From the NCBI GenBank assembly GCA_900549105.1, contig URND01000040.1, positions 1-22,542 on the forward strand: a stretch of DNA of 22,542 nt, given 5' to 3'. This document shows, in pieces, positions 13,214 to 21,551 of this stretch; position 1 is the stretch's first letter, and each line of letters starts with the position of its first letter. This DNA is from an uncultured Eubacteriales bacterium (GTDB lineage Bacteria > Bacillota > Clostridia > Lachnospirales > Lachnospiraceae). Under the pieces are notes generated by a model, which worked only from the letters and a program-made list of their open reading frames with translations, made no database searches and had not been told where the DNA came from. The position numbers were made by a program, and so were the translations under genes.

Positions 13214-14092
13214 TCAATACCTCCTCTGTTCCTTTAACTCCTGGTACATCTGAACATAACTGTTATAGCGTATCCGACTGATTTTCCCCTCCGAAAGCGC
13301 CCGCTTCACACCGCAGTCCGGTTCATTTAAATGGTTGCAGCCTGCGAAACGACATTCCGCCTCATAGGGGAGAAATTCGGGAAAGTAGAGCTTCAATGTC
13401 TCATCCGAAAAATCATTTAAATAAAGAGAGCTGAATCCCGGCGTATCAAACAGATAGGTCTCCTCACCCAGATAAAACAGCTCTGAATGGCGGGTCGTAT
13501 GACGTCCCCGCTTAATCTTTTCGCTGACTGCCCCCGTCGCCATCTCCGCTTCCGGCAAAAGCCAGTTCATCAGCGAGGACTTGCCCACGCCGGAAGGTCC
13601 GGCCAAAGCCGTCGTCTTTCCAACAAGCAGCGCTTTTAAATCATCCAAATTCGCCGATTCACTGACACTGACAAAAAACACCGGATAGCCGCAGGCTTTA
13701 TAAACATTTTTCAATGTTTCCGCCTTAGAATCGTCTATCAGATCACATTTATTAAAACTGATAATCGTTGGAATATGTTTGTATTCCATCTGAAGCAGAA
13801 AGCGGTCTAAAAGTCCGAGATTCGGCTCCGGCTGAGCCGCCGCAAAAAACACCAGCGCCTGGTCAATATTGGCCACTGCCGGGCGAATCAGCTCATTTTT
13901 CCGAGGCAATATATTCCGGATATTCCCCTTTTTATCCGTCTCGCTGATAACATCAATTTCCACATTATCTCCCACCAGGGGTTTCACTTTTCGGTTTCGG
14001 AACACGCCCTTCGCCTTACATTCGTAAATCCCCTGATGTTCAACATGAATATAATAGAATCCTCCGATTCCTTTAATAATCTTTCCCTGCAT
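13214..14092 (-). CDS. rsgA: Ribosome small-subunit assembly GTPase RsgA
   Basis: A 292-residue circularly permuted GTPase that checks late 30S maturation. N-terminal OB fold (1-70), then G motifs in permuted order: NKCD (G4, 114-117), GPSGVGKS (G1, 165-172), RHTTRH (G2 region, 197-202), DTPG (G3, 216-219), and a C-terminal zinc knuckle C247, C252, H254, C260. Start ATG with GAGG 7 nt upstream, 11 nt after the pknB stop. In Bacillus relatives the protein (CpgA) is a substrate of the neighbouring PASTA kinase, which fits its place next to pknB. Confidence 0.97.
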   Translation of the reverse strand: MQGKIIKGIGGFYYIHVEHQGIYECKAKGVFRNRKVKPLVGDNVEIDVISETDKKGNIRNILPRKNELIRPAVANIDQALVFFAAAQPEPNLGLLDRFLLQMEYKHIPTIISFNKCDLIDDSKAETLKNVYKACGYPVFFVSVSESANLDDLKALLVGKTTALAGPSGVGKSSLMNWLLPEAEMATGAVSEKIKRGRHTTRHSELFYLGEETYLFDTPGFSSLYLNDFSDETLKLYFPEFLPYEAECRFAGCNHLNEPDCGVKRALSEGKISRIRYNSYVQMYQELKEQRRY

Positions 14093-14103
14093 AAATGCCT
14101 CAA

Positions 14104-16266
14104 TTAACTAAAGTAAATGGCATAGGACGCAAACTGGATACCTTCCACATAAGCATAGACTGTTGCAGAAGTCCCAAGTTCACCTGTGACTGTTGTAGAC
14201 CAACTGGATTCATAGGCATCCGCAGAGCTGCAGTAAGCCGTATATATCGTTTCCACAGTTCCATCGGCATAAGCCACCTGAATTGTAACCGTACCCGCGG
14301 TCAGCGCCGCCTGACTGCCTATATCATGGCCGAACGGGTTATCCCCCGGCATATAAACCGAAGCGCTGCCTTCCGGCGGCTCGGTTTCCTTCGGGCCTGT
14401 GCTTATCACAAGGTCCACATAGGTTCCTCTTGCCACCTGTGAATTGGCATCTAAGCTCTGGCGGACAACATTGCCTTCCTCCACGCTGTCACTGTCCTCA
14501 TAGGACACATTGCCCAAATTCAATCCGGCATTGGTCAGCTCGTATACCGCCTCATCATAGGACTTATCAATCATATACGGCACTGTTGTTTTCTGTTTGC
14601 CCTTACTTACTGTCAAAGTGACTTTTGTACCAAGTTTCACCGTCTCTCCGGCAGCCGGCGATGAACTGATAACACGATTTTCCTCAATGGTATCATGATA
14701 TTCATTTTTCACCGTAACCTTCAGGCCCATACCCTCCAACTGGGATTTTGCCTGTTCCAGAGCCACATCGACAACATTCGGCATTTCGGCGGACTCATCG
14801 CCCTTGCTGACAAACAAAGTAACAATGGTTCCCTTATCAACTTTTGTCCCGGCAGCCGGTGTGGAATTGATAATAATGCCCTTCTCAACAGAATCGTCTT
14901 CCTTCTCCTGAATCTTATAATCCAGTTCATTTTCCAGGAGAAGGTTAATTCCATCATCCTTGGTCTTTCCGGCACAATCCGGCACCGGAATCTGACTGCT
15001 CTCCGTGGTAATATTTCCGGATGTCCTGGTGGACTTCGTGTTTCCTTTTCCAAAGCCATCGAAAAGTCCTCCGGCCCGGCCGATAAGGAAGAAAATAACA
15101 ATTAAAATAATTACGGCGCCGACAATGCCGAAGATTGTCATCGTTTTATCCAACGCAGGACTTACATCATCCTCTTCCTCTTCAACGACAGGCGCCGGTT
15201 TCTTCGGCTTTGATTTCCTGCGTTCATGGGGATTATCGTATTCTTCATATTCCTTGCGCTCTTCCTCCAATTGACGGCGGCGGCGTTCTTCCGGCGTCAG
15301 CCGTTCTGCCCGCCTTCCCGCTTCTCTCTTTTTATTCAGCGAAGCATTGCGAAGCTTTTCTATGTCATTTTCATCCATGACTACCGTAGTGCTCTCGCCA
15401 ACGCCTCCTGCCGAAGGCACTGCGCCGATAATAACATAGTTGCCATCCGGCTCCGCCAGGGCACGACGCAAATCCATAATCAGTTCTTTTGCCGAACTAT
15501 AACGCAAATCCGGTTTTTTCTGTGTACATTTAAGAATAATGCGCTCCACACTCCGCGGAATATCCGGATTCAATTGCCGGGGCGGAGTCATATTGCCCTG
15601 AATGTGCTGCAGGGCTACGGCAACATTATTTTCCCCGTCATAAGGCAGCTTCCCGGTAACCATCTCATACATTGTGATACCCAGAGAATAAATGTCGCTC
15701 TTTTCATCGCTGTAACCGCCTCTGGCCTGCTCCGGCGAAATATAATGTACGGAACCGGCGGCATTTGTTGTCACCGTTGTCGAATCAGCCGCCTTTGCAA
15801 TACCGAAATCTGTCACCTTGACTTTTCCGTCTCTGGACATAATCACATTCTGCGGTTTTATATCTCTATGAATAATCCGGTTGGCATGGGCGGCGCCCAT
15901 ACCCGAAGCAATCTGAACAGAAATATTCAGAACCTCACGGACATCGAGTTTTCCTTTTCTTTCAATATAATGTTTCAGAGTAATCCCCTGAACAAGCTCC
16001 ATTACAATATAATAAATGCCGTCCTCTTCACCAACATCATAGACATTGACAATATTCGGATGGGATAATCCGGCGGCCGACTGGGCTTCCACCCGGAATT
16101 TTTTTACAAATGTAGCGTCCGCACTGTATTCAGGCTTTAAAACCTTCACAGCGACAAAACGATTTAATTTCTGGTCTTTGGCTTTATAAACATTTGACAT
16201 GCCGCCGGCGCCAATCCTGCCGACAATCTCATATCTTCCCGCCAAAAGCGTCCCTGCTGCTAACAT
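14104..16266 (-). CDS. pknB: PASTA-domain Ser/Thr protein kinase (PknB/PrkC type)
   Basis: A 720-residue membrane kinase that senses muropeptides or lipid II and controls cell-wall synthesis, growth and dormancy exit. Kinase domain 12-270: glycine loop IGAGGM (18-23), K41, HRDIKPQN (133-140), DFG (153-155), SPEQA (177-181). Charged Arg/Glu/Lys linker (about 295-372), one membrane span (about 376-397), then three PASTA modules at about 425-488, 493-556 and 561-624. A further beta-rich Thr/Ser/Tyr segment (635-720), beyond the usual end of PrkC, has no signature I can name. Start ATG overlaps the stp stop by 7 nt with GGAGGTG 5 nt upstream. It pairs with the phosphatase encoded just before it. 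Confidence 0.96.
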   Translation of the reverse strand: MLAAGTLLAGRYEIVGRIGAGGMSNVYKAKDQKLNRFVAVKVLKPEYSADATFVKKFRVEAQSAAGLSHPNIVNVYDVGEEDGIYYIVMELVQGITLKHYIERKGKLDVREVLNISVQIASGMGAAHANRIIHRDIKPQNVIMSRDGKVKVTDFGIAKAADSTTVTTNAAGSVHYISPEQARGGYSDEKSDIYSLGITMYEMVTGKLPYDGENNVAVALQHIQGNMTPPRQLNPDIPRSVERIILKCTQKKPDLRYSSAKELIMDLRRALAEPDGNYVIIGAVPSAGGVGESTTVVMDENDIEKLRNASLNKKREAGRRAERLTPEERRRRQLEEERKEYEEYDNPHERRKSKPKKPAPVVEEEEDDVSPALDKTMTIFGIVGAVIILIVIFFLIGRAGGLFDGFGKGNTKSTRTSGNITTESSQIPVPDCAGKTKDDGINLLLENELDYKIQEKEDDSVEKGIIINSTPAAGTKVDKGTIVTLFVSKGDESAEMPNVVDVALEQAKSQLEGMGLKVTVKNEYHDTIEENRVISSSPAAGETVKLGTKVTLTVSKGKQKTTVPYMIDKSYDEAVYELTNAGLNLGNVSYEDSDSVEEGNVVRQSLDANSQVARGTYVDLVISTGPKETEPPEGSASVYMPGDNPFGHDIGSQAALTAGTVTIQVAYADGTVETIYTAYCSSADAYESSWSTTVTGELGTSATVYAYVEGIQFASYAIYFS

Positions 16267-17000
16267 CTATTCACCTCCGCATCAAAAGGGTCAATAACAA
16301 TCACTGCAATATTATCTAAACCGCCGTTATGTTTGGCTTCATCGATTAATTCATCAACCACATCGCCAATATATGTATTTTTTACAATATCATACAACAT
16401 TTCATCTTCAACCATATTAGAGAGACCGTCCGAACACATGAGAATCTGATCGCCCCGCTCCAAATCCACCTCAAAGAAGTCGACCTTTGCATTCTCCGCC
16501 GCCCCGACAGCCCTCGTGATAATATTTTTATCGGGATGATTTCTGGCCTCTTCCTTTGTCAGCTCTCCGGCCCTCACCAGCGTCGCCACAAAAGAATGAT
16601 CCTCCGTCACCTGATTAATCTCTTTATCTAAAAGATAGAGACGGCTGTCCCCGATATTTCCCACAAAAAGCTGTTCATCTTCAATATATGCGACAACCAT
16701 CGTTGTCCCCATACCTTTTAAATTTTCATCTTCGGCCGCTTTTTCAATCAGTTTTCGGTTGGCGTATTTTACACCTTCGTCCACCATGCGAATCAAAGCG
16801 TCCGGCTTCGAAGTTTTTATATATTTCAAAAAACATTCCACGGCATATCGGGACGCAAAATCGCCCGCCCTATGGCCGCCCATGCCGTCTGCCACTATAA
16901 ACAGATTCGGAAAAGCGCCCACCGGTTCCTGCGAATAGAAAATGAAATCCTGATTTACTTTTCGAACCAGTCCCACATCTGTTTTACCAAATACCCGCAT
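16260..17000 (-). CDS. stp: PP2C-family Ser/Thr phosphatase (Stp/PrpC)
   Basis: A 246-residue metal-dependent phosphatase, cytosolic, that reverses phosphorylation by the adjacent kinase. Conserved metal and catalytic motifs: NQD (16-18), VADGMGGH (36-43), GMGTT (96-100), GNIGDSR (114-120), CSDGL (189-193) and GGLDN (226-230). Length is standard. ATG start with AAAGGAGGT 5 nt upstream; it begins 2 nt from the rlmN stop and overlaps pknB by 7 nt, so the antagonistic pair is made from one transcript. Confidence 0.96.
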   Translation of the reverse strand: MRVFGKTDVGLVRKVNQDFIFYSQEPVGAFPNLFIVADGMGGHRAGDFASRYAVECFLKYIKTSKPDALIRMVDEGVKYANRKLIEKAAEDENLKGMGTTMVVAYIEDEQLFVGNIGDSRLYLLDKEINQVTEDHSFVATLVRAGELTKEEARNHPDKNIITRAVGAAENAKVDFFEVDLERGDQILMCSDGLSNMVEDEMLYDIVKNTYIGDVVDELIDEAKHNGGLDNIAVIVIDPFDAEVNRC

Positions 17001-17001
17001 T

Positions 17002-18057
17002 CTATACCTCCTTTTCTTCTGTCTGAGTCATATATCTGCGGCGTAATTGACCGCAGGCCGCCTGTATATCCCGACCCATTTCTCTTCTTATAGTAACATT
17101 TCCCCCATATTTTTCAAGATTATTTTTGAAATTCACAATGGATTTCCTGTCAGACTGGACATAATCCCGCTCTTCCACCGGATTAATCGGGATGAGATTC
17201 ACATGCCACATGAATCCCTTCAGCAGATGGGCCAACGCCCGGGCATCCTCCGGCGAATCATTGACGCCCCCGGCCAGACTGTATTCAAAGGTCAGCCGCC
17301 GTCCATTTGTATCATAGTAATAACGACAGGCTTTCAAAAGTTCCTCAATCGAATATTTATTTGCAATCGGCATCATGGATTTTCGTTTTTCATTATTGGA
17401 AGCATGAAGAGAGACAGCCAGAGTAATCTGCAGATGTTCATCTGCCAGCCGATAAATCTCCGGCACAAGGCCGCAGGTGGAAAGGGTAATATTCCTCTGA
17501 CTGATATTCAGCCCCTTCTCATTCGAAATCATTCGTATAAAGCGCACGGCTGCATCGTAATTATCCAGCGGTTCTCCGGTTCCCATGATGACCACATTGG
17601 AAACCCGCTCTCCCGTCTCTTTCTGAATGGCATATACCTGCCCGAGCATTTCCGCCGCTGTCAAATGCCGCTCCAACCCCAGAAGGGTCGACGCGCAGAA
17701 GCGGCAGCCCATCCGGCAGCCCACCTGAGAGGAAATGCACACCGAATTGCCGTGTTTATATTTCATCAGAACACTCTCAATGATACTTCCGTCCTCCATT
17801 CGGAAAAGATATTTTCGAGTGCCGTCAATCTCTGAAACAAGCCGGTCCGCCATCTCCACCGGGCAGAGGTCAGCCTGGGCTTCAAGCCTCTGCCGCAAAT
17901 CTTTGGAAAGATTGGTCATCTCATCAAAGCGCTGCACCAGCTTTACGTGCATCCATTCATAAATCTGTTTAGCCCGGAATTTTTTATCTCCCAGGACATC
18001 CACCACAAAGCGTTCCAGCTCCACAAAGGTCATCGACCTGATATCTGTTTTTTCCAT
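17002..18057 (-). CDS. rlmN: Dual-specificity RNA methyltransferase RlmN
   Basis: A 351-residue radical-SAM enzyme that makes 2-methyladenosine at A2503 of 23S rRNA and at A37 of some tRNAs. Radical-SAM cluster C114-RMG-C118-RF-C121, SAM-binding GTGEP (159-163), STCG (193-196) and SLHAS (216-220), and the C-terminal methyl-carrying cysteine C335 in ACGQL (334-338). N-terminal accessory domain 1-90. Start ATG with AAGGAGAT 8 nt upstream. It lies between rsmB and stp, 3 nt after the rsmB stop, as in Bacillus. Confidence 0.97.
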   Translation of the reverse strand: MEKTDIRSMTFVELERFVVDVLGDKKFRAKQIYEWMHVKLVQRFDEMTNLSKDLRQRLEAQADLCPVEMADRLVSEIDGTRKYLFRMEDGSIIESVLMKYKHGNSVCISSQVGCRMGCRFCASTLLGLERHLTAAEMLGQVYAIQKETGERVSNVVIMGTGEPLDNYDAAVRFIRMISNEKGLNISQRNITLSTCGLVPEIYRLADEHLQITLAVSLHASNNEKRKSMMPIANKYSIEELLKACRYYYDTNGRRLTFEYSLAGGVNDSPEDARALAHLLKGFMWHVNLIPINPVEERDYVQSDRKSIVNFKNNLEKYGGNVTIRREMGRDIQAACGQLRRRYMTQTEEKEV

Positions 18058-18060
18058 AGT

Positions 18061-19398
18061 CTATCTCCTTCGGAAACGCGCAATAAAAAATCCATCGGCG
18101 CCGTATTCTCCCGGCATGAGTTGAATATATCCCCGTTCCACTGTGTCCGAGGAAATCCCCTCCGGCAAAAATCCGGCCAGGGATTCGGCTTCAAAAGGAA
18201 AATGCTCCTGAAACCAGCGGACATTTTCTTCATTCTCCTCCGGATTCACCGTACATGTGCTGTAGATCAAACAGCCTCCCGGCTTTACATAGGCAGAAAC
18301 TACTGTTAATATATCCTTTTGCAGCCTGGCCAGCGTCTTTATATCCGACCGGGTCACCCGATATTTTATATCTGCCTTCCGCCCGATAACGCCCAGGCCG
18401 GAGCAGGGCAGATCGGCGATAACAATATCCGCCGTCTCCTTATCCTCAGGCACATACTCAAGAGCATCCTGACATTCAGCCACAATATGCTCCGCCTTCA
18501 TCCTTTGAATATTTTCCTCGATTAAGCCAACCTTGGATTCTGTCAAATCTCTGGAAATAATCTTTCCGCCCTCTTCCAAAAGCTCACTTATCTGAATACT
18601 TTTGCCCCCGGGTGCGGCGCACACATCAATCACCTTATCCGCCGGCTTCACTCCGGCAGCTTTTGCCACCAGCATGGAACTGACATCCTGCACGGTGCAT
18701 AGACCCTCTCTGAATTCGGGCAGCGCCCCCAGATAATCGAAACCCTTCAATGAAAAAGCCTCTGAAATCAAAGGATTCTGAACCGCTTCCACTCCCTGGG
18801 CTTCCATCCGTTTCTGAAACATTTCCGGTGTCAGCCCCTTTCGGCTCAGGCGCACGGTCAACGGCTGCTCTTTGAGAAACCACTCAAACATTTTCACTGT
18901 ATTTTCCCGGCCGTAGCGCTGCTCCCAATAATCCGCCAGCCACTGGGGCTGTGAATAGCAGACTGACAGATTATCCTTCGGCACTTCCAGCTTTTCCGGA
19001 TTTCGAATCATATTCCGAAGAATTCCATTGACGAAGCCGGAAAGATTTTTAAATCCCCGTTTCTTTGCCAGCTTCACCGCCTCATTGCACACGGCAGATT
19101 CCGGCACCCCGTCCATATATTTTATCTGATAAACCGACATTCTCAAAATAGTTCGAATGACCGGTTTCATTTTCTTTATTTTTACGCTGGAAAAACGCTC
19201 AATCATCCAATCCAGCGTTATCTGCCGTTCCAGCGTCCCCCGGGTCAGCCGGCTGATAAACCGCCGTTCCCCGGCGCTGAGATACTGGTATTTTTCCAGC
19301 ATCCGGCGAATAGCCACATGGGACGGCGTCTGCTCCCGCTCAATCTCCAGAAGCAAATCGCAGACAATATCCCTTAAATTTTCCGAATTAGTCATCAT
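18061..19398 (-). CDS. rsmB: 16S rRNA (cytosine967-C5)-methyltransferase RsmB (Sun)
   Basis: A 445-residue enzyme: NusB-like RNA-binding domain (about 5-135), then a Rossmann SAM domain. Motifs (numbered from the chosen start): DVCAAPGGKS (258-267), ADLPCSGLG with C332, and YSTCTV with the catalytic nucleophile C382. An in-frame TTG at 19416 would add six residues, but the ATGATG at 19398/19395 preceded by GGGGACGGG is preferred. Either way the start overlaps the end of the zinc peptidase gene (11 nt for 19398), implying coupled translation. Length and domains are complete. Confidence 0.94.
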   Translation of the reverse strand: MMTNSENLRDIVCDLLLEIEREQTPSHVAIRRMLEKYQYLSAGERRFISRLTRGTLERQITLDWMIERFSSVKIKKMKPVIRTILRMSVYQIKYMDGVPESAVCNEAVKLAKKRGFKNLSGFVNGILRNMIRNPEKLEVPKDNLSVCYSQPQWLADYWEQRYGRENTVKMFEWFLKEQPLTVRLSRKGLTPEMFQKRMEAQGVEAVQNPLISEAFSLKGFDYLGALPEFREGLCTVQDVSSMLVAKAAGVKPADKVIDVCAAPGGKSIQISELLEEGGKIISRDLTESKVGLIEENIQRMKAEHIVAECQDALEYVPEDKETADIVIADLPCSGLGVIGRKADIKYRVTRSDIKTLARLQKDILTVVSAYVKPGGCLIYSTCTVNPEENEENVRWFQEHFPFEAESLAGFLPEGISSDTVERGYIQLMPGEYGADGFFIARFRRR

Positions 19399-20107
19399 CC
19401 CGTCCCCGGCCGCCAAACAATATGATCAGTCTCAAAAGCTGTAAAATACTTGCCGCCGCACCGGCCACATAGGTCAGCGCCGCCGCACTCAGGACCTTCC
19501 TGGCCCCCTCATTTTCATCGCCCTGCAAAAGACCTGTCGAGGAAAGAATGTTAAGCGCTCTGGAGGACGCATTAAATTCCACCGGCAGTGTGACCAACTG
19601 AAAAAGTACCACTGCAAAAAAGAGGAAAATTCCGGCGCGAATCAACATCTGATTCCATCCCATAATGACGCCAATCAAAATTAATGGCCAACTGATGGCT
19701 GAGCCGAAATTGCACACCGGCACAAGGGCTGTCCGAATCCGAAGCGGCGCATAGTCCTTCTGATCCTGAATCGCATGGCCGCATTCATGAGCCGCCACGC
19801 CAATCGCCGCCACACTGGTGGCACCAAAAACGCTGTCCGAAAGCCGGAGCACCTTGGCTGACGGGTCATAATGATCCGTCAGACTGCCCTGGATTCTCTG
19901 CACGCTGACATTATAAATCCCCGCCTGATGGAGAATCGTTTCCGCTGCCTGAGCCCCGGTAATCCCCCGTATATTCCGCACCCGGTCATACCGGGCAAAG
20001 GTGGACTTTACTCTGGAAGAAGCCCACATAGACAGTATCGCGCCAATTAGAATTAAAATATAGGTAGGGTCAAAATAAAACCCCGGATAATAACCGTATC
20101 CATACAT
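19388..20107 (-). CDS. Membrane zinc metallopeptidase (YugP family)
   Basis: A 239-residue membrane protein. One segment near the N-terminus (about 15-31), an intervening soluble part, then hydrophobic stretches at about 125-150, 155-180 and 212-230. The zinc motif HECGH (H107, E108, H111) is present, preceded by SVAAIGVAAH; the YugP family is classed as neutral zinc metallopeptidases of unknown substrate. A GTG at 20116 is in frame but would sit directly on the ribosome site; AGGAG lies 8 nt before the ATG at 20107, which is chosen. It lies between fmt and rsmB; B. subtilis has no gene in that place, so this is a lineage-specific insertion in the cluster. Confidence 0.9.
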   Translation of the reverse strand: MYGYGYYPGFYFDPTYILILIGAILSMWASSRVKSTFARYDRVRNIRGITGAQAAETILHQAGIYNVSVQRIQGSLTDHYDPSAKVLRLSDSVFGATSVAAIGVAAHECGHAIQDQKDYAPLRIRTALVPVCNFGSAISWPLILIGVIMGWNQMLIRAGIFLFFAVVLFQLVTLPVEFNASSRALNILSSTGLLQGDENEGARKVLSAAALTYVAGAAASILQLLRLIILFGGRGRDDD

Positions 20108-20112
20108 AGAAA

Positions 20113-21060
20113 TCACTCCTGTCCCAGTATTTCACCTGCTGCCATCGAACATCCCCGGAGAAAAGCTCCGGCATCCATCCGTTTTTTTCCTTCCATCTGA
20201 AGTTCCAATATGCGAAGAGCCCCGTCGCCGGTCTGAACCGTAAATCCTTTTTTATCCACCGATAAAATCTGTCCCGGCGCCGCCGCTCCGCCATCCGCAT
20301 CTGCCGAAACGACTTTGGCTTTCCAAAGCTTCATCGTTTTCCCATGATAAAACGTATAAGCGCTCGGCCATGGATTCAGGCCTCGAATTAACCGTTCAAT
20401 CTCTTCAGCCGGCATGGAAAAATCAACTTTTCCCAAAGCCTTGTCAAGCATCCGGGCATATTCCCCGGTCTGGCTGTCATCCTGTTTCTCCGGTTGAATT
20501 GTCCCGGCCTCAAGCCCTTTTAACGTCTCAATCAAAAGTTCGCCGCCAAGAACGCTGAGTTTATCATGAAGGCTGCCTCCGGTTTCATCCTCCGCCAGCG
20601 CCACTTCTGTCTTCATCAGCATATCTCCCGTATCCAGGCCCACATCCATCTGCATGGTCGTCACGCCGCTGACTTTTTCGCCCCGGATGACCGCCCACTG
20701 AATCGGGGCCGCTCCCCGGTATTTCGGAAGCAGGGAGGCATGCACGTTCACACAGCCATATTTCGGAATATCCAGCAAAGCCTTCGGAAGAATCTGCCCA
20801 AAGGCCACCACCACCATCACATCGGGATTTAACTCCCGCATCTGCTCGATAAACTCCGGCTCTCTGGCCCTTTTGGGCTGATATACCGGCAGATTATGTT
20901 CCAGCGCCTTTTCTTTCACCGGCGGAAAAAGCACCTTCTTGCCCCGGCCCTTCGCCTTATCCGGCTGGGTAACCACACCGATGACTTCATGGCCTGCTTC
21001 TATGATTTTTTCTAAAGTCGGCACGGAAAAATCCGGCGTTCCCATAAAAACAACTCTCAT
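20113..21060 (-). CDS. fmt: Methionyl-tRNA formyltransferase
   Basis: A 315-residue enzyme that formylates initiator Met-tRNA using 10-formyltetrahydrofolate. Opening MRVVFMGTPDFSVPTLE; catalytic N105, H107 and D143 in NVHASLLPKYRG and MDVGLDTGDM; C-terminal OB-fold tRNA-binding domain about 205-312. Length equals the E. coli enzyme (315). Start ATG two nt after the def stop. Functionally paired with def, which later removes the formyl group. Confidence 0.97.
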   Translation of the reverse strand: MRVVFMGTPDFSVPTLEKIIEAGHEVIGVVTQPDKAKGRGKKVLFPPVKEKALEHNLPVYQPKRAREPEFIEQMRELNPDVMVVVAFGQILPKALLDIPKYGCVNVHASLLPKYRGAAPIQWAVIRGEKVSGVTTMQMDVGLDTGDMLMKTEVALAEDETGGSLHDKLSVLGGELLIETLKGLEAGTIQPEKQDDSQTGEYARMLDKALGKVDFSMPAEEIERLIRGLNPWPSAYTFYHGKTMKLWKAKVVSADADGGAAAPGQILSVDKKGFTVQTGDGALRILELQMEGKKRMDAGAFLRGCSMAAGEILGQE

Positions 21061-21062
21061 AC

Positions 21063-21536
21063 TTATTCACCCTCTTCGTAAACAACATCCTTCAGCTTGC
21101 CTTCCACCTTTTCCACATAGAGATGACCATCCAGATGGTCGAATTCATGGCACATCGCCCGGGCAAAAAGCTCCGTTCCCTCCACTTCAAAAGGCTCAAA
21201 ATTCTCATTCAGCGCCCGGGCCTTTACATAGTTCGGGCGGGTAACAACACCGCACTTTCCCGGCACACTGAGACAACCTTCTTCCCCTGTCTGAGAACCG
21301 CTGGACTCAATAATCTCCGGATTGATAAACACATAAGGACCCTCGCCCACATCAATCACGCAGATGCGCTTCAAAATTCCAACCTGGGGCGCAGCCAGCC
21401 CGACACCGTTTTCATGATACATCGTATCCAGCAAATCGCCAATCAATTCCTTTGTCCGCGGCGTCAGCTCCTTCACTTCTTTTGCAATTTTATTTAATAC
21501 AGGGTCCCCCTCATATCTCATATTTCTCAGTGCCAT
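21063..21536 (-). CDS. def: Peptide deformylase
   Basis: A 157-residue metalloenzyme that removes the formyl group from nascent proteins. Three family motifs: GVGLAAPQ (44-51), EGCLS (86-90, metal ligand C88) and HEFDH (130-134, metal ligands H130, H134; catalytic E131). ATG start with GGAGG 7 nt upstream, 15 nt after the priA stop. Compact type resembling clostridial and E. coli-type deformylases. Confidence 0.97.
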   Translation of the reverse strand: MALRNMRYEGDPVLNKIAKEVKELTPRTKELIGDLLDTMYHENGVGLAAPQVGILKRICVIDVGEGPYVFINPEIIESSGSQTGEEGCLSVPGKCGVVTRPNYVKARALNENFEPFEVEGTELFARAMCHEFDHLDGHLYVEKVEGKLKDVVYEEGE

Positions 21537-21551
21537 CGTTCTTCCTCCATT

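Noticed and set aside
13212..13217. TTG start of rpe
   Set aside because: It is 1-2 nt from AGGAGGT; the ATG at 13211 has proper spacing.
15226..16068. Long plus-strand reading frame (280 codons)
   Set aside because: It lies opposite the conserved kinase domain of pknB, has no family features and no ribosome site, so it is an antisense shadow.
17047..17835. Long plus-strand reading frame (262 codons)
   Set aside because: Antisense to rlmN with no recognisable domain.
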